64,000 bases of DNA from Micropterus salmoides (Eukaryota; Chordata; Actinopteri; Centrarchiformes; Centrarchidae): assembly GCF_014851395.1 (NCBI RefSeq), contig NW_024040596.1, forward strand, positions 5,544,777 to 5,608,776, given 5' to 3'. The stretch's first letter is position 1. The number at the start of each line of letters is the position of its first letter. Made by a program: the position numbers and the translations under genes. Under the pieces are notes generated by a model. It was not told where the DNA came from. It searched no databases and saw only the letters and a program-made list of their open reading frames with translations. Positions 58,986-64,000 of this stretch are shown piece after piece.

Positions 58986-61718
58986 GATTTACCATATTTA
59001 AATTTTGTTCCTCTTTTAAGTGACAATAGAGAAATAGAATTATGCCTGTTTAACTATTTAATAAGTTTGCTCCTCTTGTACTTATATTTTTTCTAAATTA
59101 TTAACATATTTTAATAAATTGAGAGCATTTGTTAGTACCAATGCAAAACAGGCCAATGACTGCCAAAAACACTAACTGATGGCTCAGGACTCTGTACTTG
59201 TGCTGATCTGTTAAGCCTTTTAAAATATTTTTTTGATAACCTCAAGTCTGTTGCCATGTATTGGCTGAGTAAGAGAAGTGGCAGAATATGCGAAGGAGAG
59301 TACAAGATTTCTCCAGAGAGTACAAGCTTTTGGCACAAAATAATAATTTCTTTACACTTCCGCAGTGTTTTGAATCAGTGTTAAAATAAGACATAAGAAG
59401 GTACTGAAAGGGTGGGTTCTCATATTCTGCATCAACTGAGTCTGATTGTCATTAGAAATGTACCGCGTGGCCTAAATCTCTGTTTTTATTTGAGGTTTAT
59501 TTTAGAGAGCGTAATGATTGTTTTGAATAGAAATTTCAGATTTAGTGTCTGTATTTTGAGCATCCCAGAGATACTAATCAATGGGACATGAGGCAGGGGG
59601 AGAGAGAGCGATGTAAATGGGGGTTGCAGAGAGAGTGAGTGTGTATTATAAATAACCCAAATCAATAATAAACGACACAGTATCTCACATATTTGGAGTC
59701 GGGTCTGGGGATCTCAGGGGAGATGTTTGAAAAAAAGCAACCCTCCTCCCACCACCCCCTGTCACTGTGGAGGGGGGAGGGAAGACAAGAGCGTAAGAAG
59801 GTACAAAAATAAGAGTTGCTATCTTTTTTCCCCTCTCCTGAGCATAAACCAGCTTGTGGTTATGGTTTGCATGCTTGTGTGTTTGTGTCTGTGTCTTTGT
59901 GTGTGTGTGCACATGTGTGTATATTATGAGGCGGACGCCATCCATTACTTATTCATCAGTCCTGTCTGCCTGGCTGCCACGCTGTGTATTTCAGCATGCC
60001 TTGCAATCATTATGCCACATGCATTATTTAACACACACATGCACGCTGACTCTGATGCAGATAGCTACACGAGCTATTTATCTCTGGATATGCTCACTTA
60101 TCGCCTTGTCTGGTTGTCTCACGGGCTGTTGCAAATAACTGCGCAAGCCCTCTACCACATAGACAGTCAATGCCTTATCTTTTTTTCGAGGTTTCTTTCA
60201 GTCATACTTGTTGTTTTCAGATAATGTGCACACATGCCCTACTGATTAATCCCAACACATGGTTCTGTATACACGTTATTTAGTATATAAATAAAAATCA
60301 TGCTCTGACTTTTTGTGCTGGTCATCATGTCGTGAACATGGACAGGTGACAAAATGTATTCCTCACATTTATGTCAATGTGTGTATAATTTGGTTTTGGA
60401 TTTGTCTAGGACCACAAACTCAAGAACTGCCTGAGATGTAGATGTAGAAAGAGAAGTTAGACCTCCTATGACTCGTTCGCTCTAGGAAAGCAGACCAGCC
60501 CCTTATTGGCTGTTCTGGCTTGAGGGCCATCTGACAAAGCAACATACAACAAGTTCAGATGCTGTCAACACATTTTCACTTTTCAGTATCAACACATGAA
60601 CATTTTGGCAGCGGGTCATGTGCATAAAGATCTGGATGCTAGTCTCAACAGGACAAAAATTAACATCAGCAGCTAATGAACAAACCACAACACAACATGA
60701 AAAAACATCACTGTCACTGTTTCATTTGTTGTGAAATCAAGTATACAGTCCACCGGATCACATTCATGCATTGCGCCACCCACTATACATTAACTTGGAA
60801 TAATTTGCGCAGTTCATCTAAAGAGCCTGCCTTGCTTGCTAATGCACTGTCTTCAACTAGTATTTGCGGTTTTTTCCCCCCTTGTTTTTTGTATGCTGTA
60901 TCATGGCCAAAAAAACTTGCTGTCCAAAAAAAAGCTGTCCACTGTTCAGTTTTGTTTGCCAACCTGCTGGCTTGCCGCCACTGATCTTTGACCATGGTAC
61001 TCACCATCTAACCTAATGTCCATACATTGATTTTTACCACAAAGTTCAAGTGGTGATCTTCTGCTCAGTTTCACAGTCCGGTCACTGCCCTTCCCAATGG
61101 GGATTCTCCTTCTTCTAAAAAGGTGTTGGTGTGCGTGTGTATGCCATTGTCGATTGGCCTCAGTAGCATTTGCTGTTATCACTGTCATGGCTGCATGAAG
61201 CTTAGCAAAGCCTTTGACGTCAACACCATACAACAAGCTGATAACGCAGACCTTTATCACAGCCAGGTGTGTGGGTGTGTTGTCTGATCAAACAAAACTT
61301 GGCTTCCTGGATTCTATGCTGAACTTCAAAAATAGCTCCTGCAAACACATACAGATGCAGAACACCCTGCACACACACATTCACACACAAACACACACAA
61401 ATTAGATGAGATTTGTGTGAAACAAAAATCAGAGAATTACATGCACTTAGATATGTGATTATTGTTGAGTTTCTGAAGTAAACAGATTTCTTTAACAACA
61501 CGTAAACAAAAAGGTAAATGGGTTCATTTACCTTTTATTGCGGTAAGGAACTAAGAGAAATCTGGGTACATTGCTATGTTATTGGTTGATCAGTGTTTTT
61601 AAACATGTTCATAGGCTAGATAAAAGTAAGGTAAGTGAAAGCATCACAGAGGAAGGAGTGGCTTCCATAGAAAGTGAATAACACTGTGCCTCATGTTGTC
61701 TGACTTGGACTGAATCTA
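58986..61718. other. No gene; TG/CA tracts
   Basis: Contains TG-rich DNA at about 59873-59925 and a CA-rich tract at about 61371-61400. The 165-codon frame 59727-60224 reads through the TG tract and is judged non-coding. The antisense frames 60783-61007 and 60946-61260 are not recognised. Confidence 0.5.
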
Positions 61719-62037
61719 CACTCACCGGCCACTTTATTAGGTACACCTTGCTAGTATTGAACTGCCTTGAGAACTTTCAACAAGGTGTTGAAAACATTCC
61801 TCAGAGACTTTGGTCCATATTGACATGATTGCAGTTGCTGCAGATTTGTTGGCTGCACATTCACGAAGTGAATCTCCCGTTCCACCACATCCCAGGTGCT
61901 CTAGTGGATTGAGATCTGATGACTATGGAGACCGTTGGAGTACAGTGAACTCATTGTCATGTTCAAGAAACCAGTTTAAGATGATTTAAGCTTTGTGAGA
62001 TGGTGCTTTATCCTGCTGGAAGTAGCCATCAGAAGAT

Positions 62038-62440
62038 AGGTAGGTAGGTGGGTGTGTACATTTATTGTCACAATATAACAGGCCATATAATTAAATTGAG
62101 TTTTGTAACTCCCTTCTGCTACATAGTACATTTACATTTACATTTATTCATTTAGCTGACGCTTTTATCTAAAGCGACTTACAATTGAGGTTGCACGCCT
62201 CTGGAGCAACTAGGGGTTAAGTGTCTTGCTCAGGGACACAATGGTGGATGGGTCGCAGTGGGGGATTGAACCTGGGTCTCTCACACCAAAGGCACATAGT
62301 AGACAATATACATTAATACAGAAGCAATTATAAAAATGGTAAACAGAAATAAACTATAATCAATGGAGCAGTGCTGAGGATGAATTAGAGTTTAAGAGTC
62401 TGATCGCTTGGTGGGAAAAGCTGCTCTGCAGTCTGGTGGA
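62038..62440 (-). mobile_element. 5'-truncated LINE fragment inside Tc1
   Basis: GGTAGGTAGGTGGG tail, TTTATTGTCACAATATAACA, TGTAACTCCCTTCTGCTACA and AAAGCTGCTCTGCAGTCTGG match the LINE at 44031-44350 in the same orientation. It stops earlier than that copy, as expected of 5' truncation on the minus strand, and is interrupted at 62129-62293. Confidence 0.65.
62129..62293. mobile_element. SINE-like repeat inside the LINE fragment, 8-bp TSD
   Basis: Fuller copy of the repeat at about 10257-10410, ending ATTGAACCTGGGTCTCTCAC then ACCAAAGGC. The target ACATAGTA is duplicated at 62121-62128 and 62294-62301. The uninterrupted site is preserved in the other LINE copy near 44097 as CTACATAGCAGACAATAT, which confirms the insertion point. 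Confidence 0.75.
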
Positions 62441-62734
62441 GATGGTGTTACCTAGGTTGTAACGAGTGGTTATTAGAGTTACTGTTGCCTTTATGTCATC
62501 TTGAACCAGTCTGCCCATCCTCCTCTGACAGCACCAACAACTATGCTACGTTCAAAGTCACTTAAATCCCCTTTCTTCCCCATTCTGATGCTCGGTTTGA
62601 ACTTCGGGAAGTTGTCTTGACCACGTCTACATGTCTAAATGCAGTGAGTTGCTGCCATGTGATTGGCTGATTAGCTCTTTTGGTTAACATGCAATTGAAC
62701 AGGTGTACCAAATGAAGTGTCCGGTAAATAAATA

Positions 62735-64000
62735 ATTATAAATAAGTCTCTTTTCCCACCTTACAGACTCAACACATGTATACACACCCATAGAACTGTT
62801 TTCACTGAGCTTTTGTTTTACCTAATAGGGTGGGTCAAATTACACTTTAATCCTTCTTATTAGTCATACAGTTTATTGACATTGCATCATTCATCATCTT
62901 CAACCTGAATAGAGGTCTTGTTAGTCAGAATAAGTCAAAACACCTGTGCGGGTGTGTAGTGTCTAAATATATGGTATTTCAACGGGAGATACTTGATTGT
63001 TGATTACTTGCTTTGGGGTGATTGCGTTGTGCATAATTTTAGTGTATTGATCAGTGTCACATGAAAGTAAATGTGCATTGTTCTGTCCATGTGCAGTTGT
63101 TGTTGTGGTGTCTGTTGCTGATGAGAGGACACACCACTATGCTGTCCTTTTACTGTGCTTTAGATGCCTTGTTCACACGTACATTCTGCCTTTAGCTTCT
63201 GGGTGTGTCATTTTTATATTCCATACTTCTGTTTTCCATTGAAATCCAAACAATCACTACTGGTTATCGCTTCTGTGTGTGATAAATTAAACTTTTGCAA
63301 CTGCCCCACGTTGTGCTGCAGAGCGCCATTTAAGTCTTTGCTGCCAGCACCATCAGCTTCAATTCACCGCTGGTATCCTGTCACATCTGTTATAAGGATT
63401 GTAAAGTAGCCACTTTTGTAAATGAGGACTAACCCAAATGTGGTAATTTTTATACAATTTCACATTCAACAAGTAAACAACTATTCATACTGCAGTCAGT
63501 CCCATCCTGCCTGTTTCCATTTGCTACTATTGGCTGAGAATCAAACTGCCCCTTGATATGACGGAAAGAAATAAGACAGGAGTCGCCCTCAGAGGAGGAC
63601 TTGTCGTTAGCGGACACTGATGCCACTTAATCGGCGGTACTTCAGCTGCCTTAATTGCTCCTCATTATCATTCAGTCCAAACCTTAAAACATATTTTAGG
63701 ACTCCATATATAAATCTGTCTCTACTCTGAGTCAGCATCTCTCTCTCTCTGTTTGTTGTTCTCAGTTTCTTTCTAAGAATTACGTTTTGCTTTTATAATT
63801 TTAAATGTTGCTTGCATGCAGCTCCCTAGATACTTGCTTTATGGTCATTTTAGTCTTCCTTTCTCCCGTCACAACCTCCTTTTGTAATACTCCTCACAAT
63901 TCAGAGGCACAATTTATAATTTACAAAGTTATGACTTAGATCATGAAATATTTAGTTTAAAAATGTAAAGAAGAACCGACAAAGCTTCCAAGCAAAAATT
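62735..64000. other. No gene recognised
   Basis: A CT tract at about 63738-63752 and two small frames (63054-63242, 63164-63409) of no recognised family. The window ends in unique-looking AT-rich DNA. Confidence 0.5.

Larger units (their letters stand above)
61719..62729 (-). pseudogene. Tc1-like element relic with nested LINE and SINE-like insertions
   Basis: After TA, CACTCACCGGCCACTTTATT begins a Tc1-family end, and AACAGGTGTACCAAATGAAG then TGTCCGGTAA closes it near 62729. The transposase runs on the minus strand. Recognisable antisense blocks are TTGAAAACATTCCTCAGAGA, CGTTCCACCACATCCCAGGT, TCATTGTCATGTTCAAGAAA and TTATCCTGCTGGAAGTAGCC. Then, beyond the insertion at about 62038-62450, come GTTGTAACGAGTGGTTATTA, GTTCAAAGTCACTTAAATCC and CCATTCTGATGCTCGGTTTG (N-terminal end of the gene). 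Much of the middle, including catalytic parts, is lost. Same family as 52574-52909. Confidence 0.8.

Noticed and set aside
59727..60224. 165-codon frame on the plus strand, the longest in the window
   Set aside because: It reads through a TG-rich tract giving long runs of C, V and L, a second overlapping frame exists, and there is no protein-family signature or splice context.

Overview
The window looks like non-coding DNA from a ray-finned (teleost, probably percomorph-type) fish genome. It is AT-leaning, has no long open reading frames, and is full of simple repeats. It is also packed with relics of transposable elements typical of teleosts: Tc1-like, hAT, Harbinger-like and TTAA-targeting DNA elements, ends of L2/Rex/CR1-type LINEs, and a SINE-like repeat built around a TTATCCAAAGCGACTTACA core. 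Family names come from memory of teleost repeats. Element boundaries and target-site duplications (TSDs) were read directly from the sequence. I found no bacterial-type operons, CRISPR arrays, rRNA or tRNA genes, and no viral genes.

Only one host-gene piece can be supported: a probable exon at 1879-2147 (+). It has a good acceptor, a 5' UTR with an 11-codon upstream ORF, a start codon at 2126 and a consensus donor. It would encode only seven residues plus one base, so if it is real, at least part of the remaining 62 kb is probably a very long intron. No further convincing exon was seen, and the gene is not identified.

Layout. 1-1878: probable upstream intron or flank. 2227-2600: small hAT element with a perfect 8-bp TSD just downstream of the exon. 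3117-3206: 18-bp minisatellite. 7281-7839, 29225-29643 and 46014-46564: three copies of one non-autonomous family (ends GGCCCCATCCACACTACT, 3-bp TSD). 9822-10554 and 25445-26301: two hAT-like copies, each hit independently by an L2-type LINE tail. 11216-11899 and about 29677-30267: a TTAA-flanked family. About 13.4-15.3 kb: a CpG-rich, probably composite repeat block. 19.05-19.53 kb: a 25-bp palindrome, then a hairpin with 108-bp arms flanked by a 13-bp direct repeat. 22850-23414: another inverted-repeat element. 28.7-29.7 kb: a broken Tc1 transposase gene. 31699-32304, 44012-45414 and 47928-48282: TA-flanked foldback elements. 45447-47162: a hAT element with a perfect TSD, a remnant of its zinc-finger exon and nested insertions. 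61719-62729: a Tc1 relic containing a LINE fragment that itself contains a SINE-like insertion.

No genes act together here as a pathway. What can be read is the history of insertions: several nests give a relative order of transposon activity. Nothing supports a new defence, metabolic or regulatory system. The most interesting signals are structural: the long hairpin, the foldback elements, and the families whose borders are fixed by duplicated target sites.
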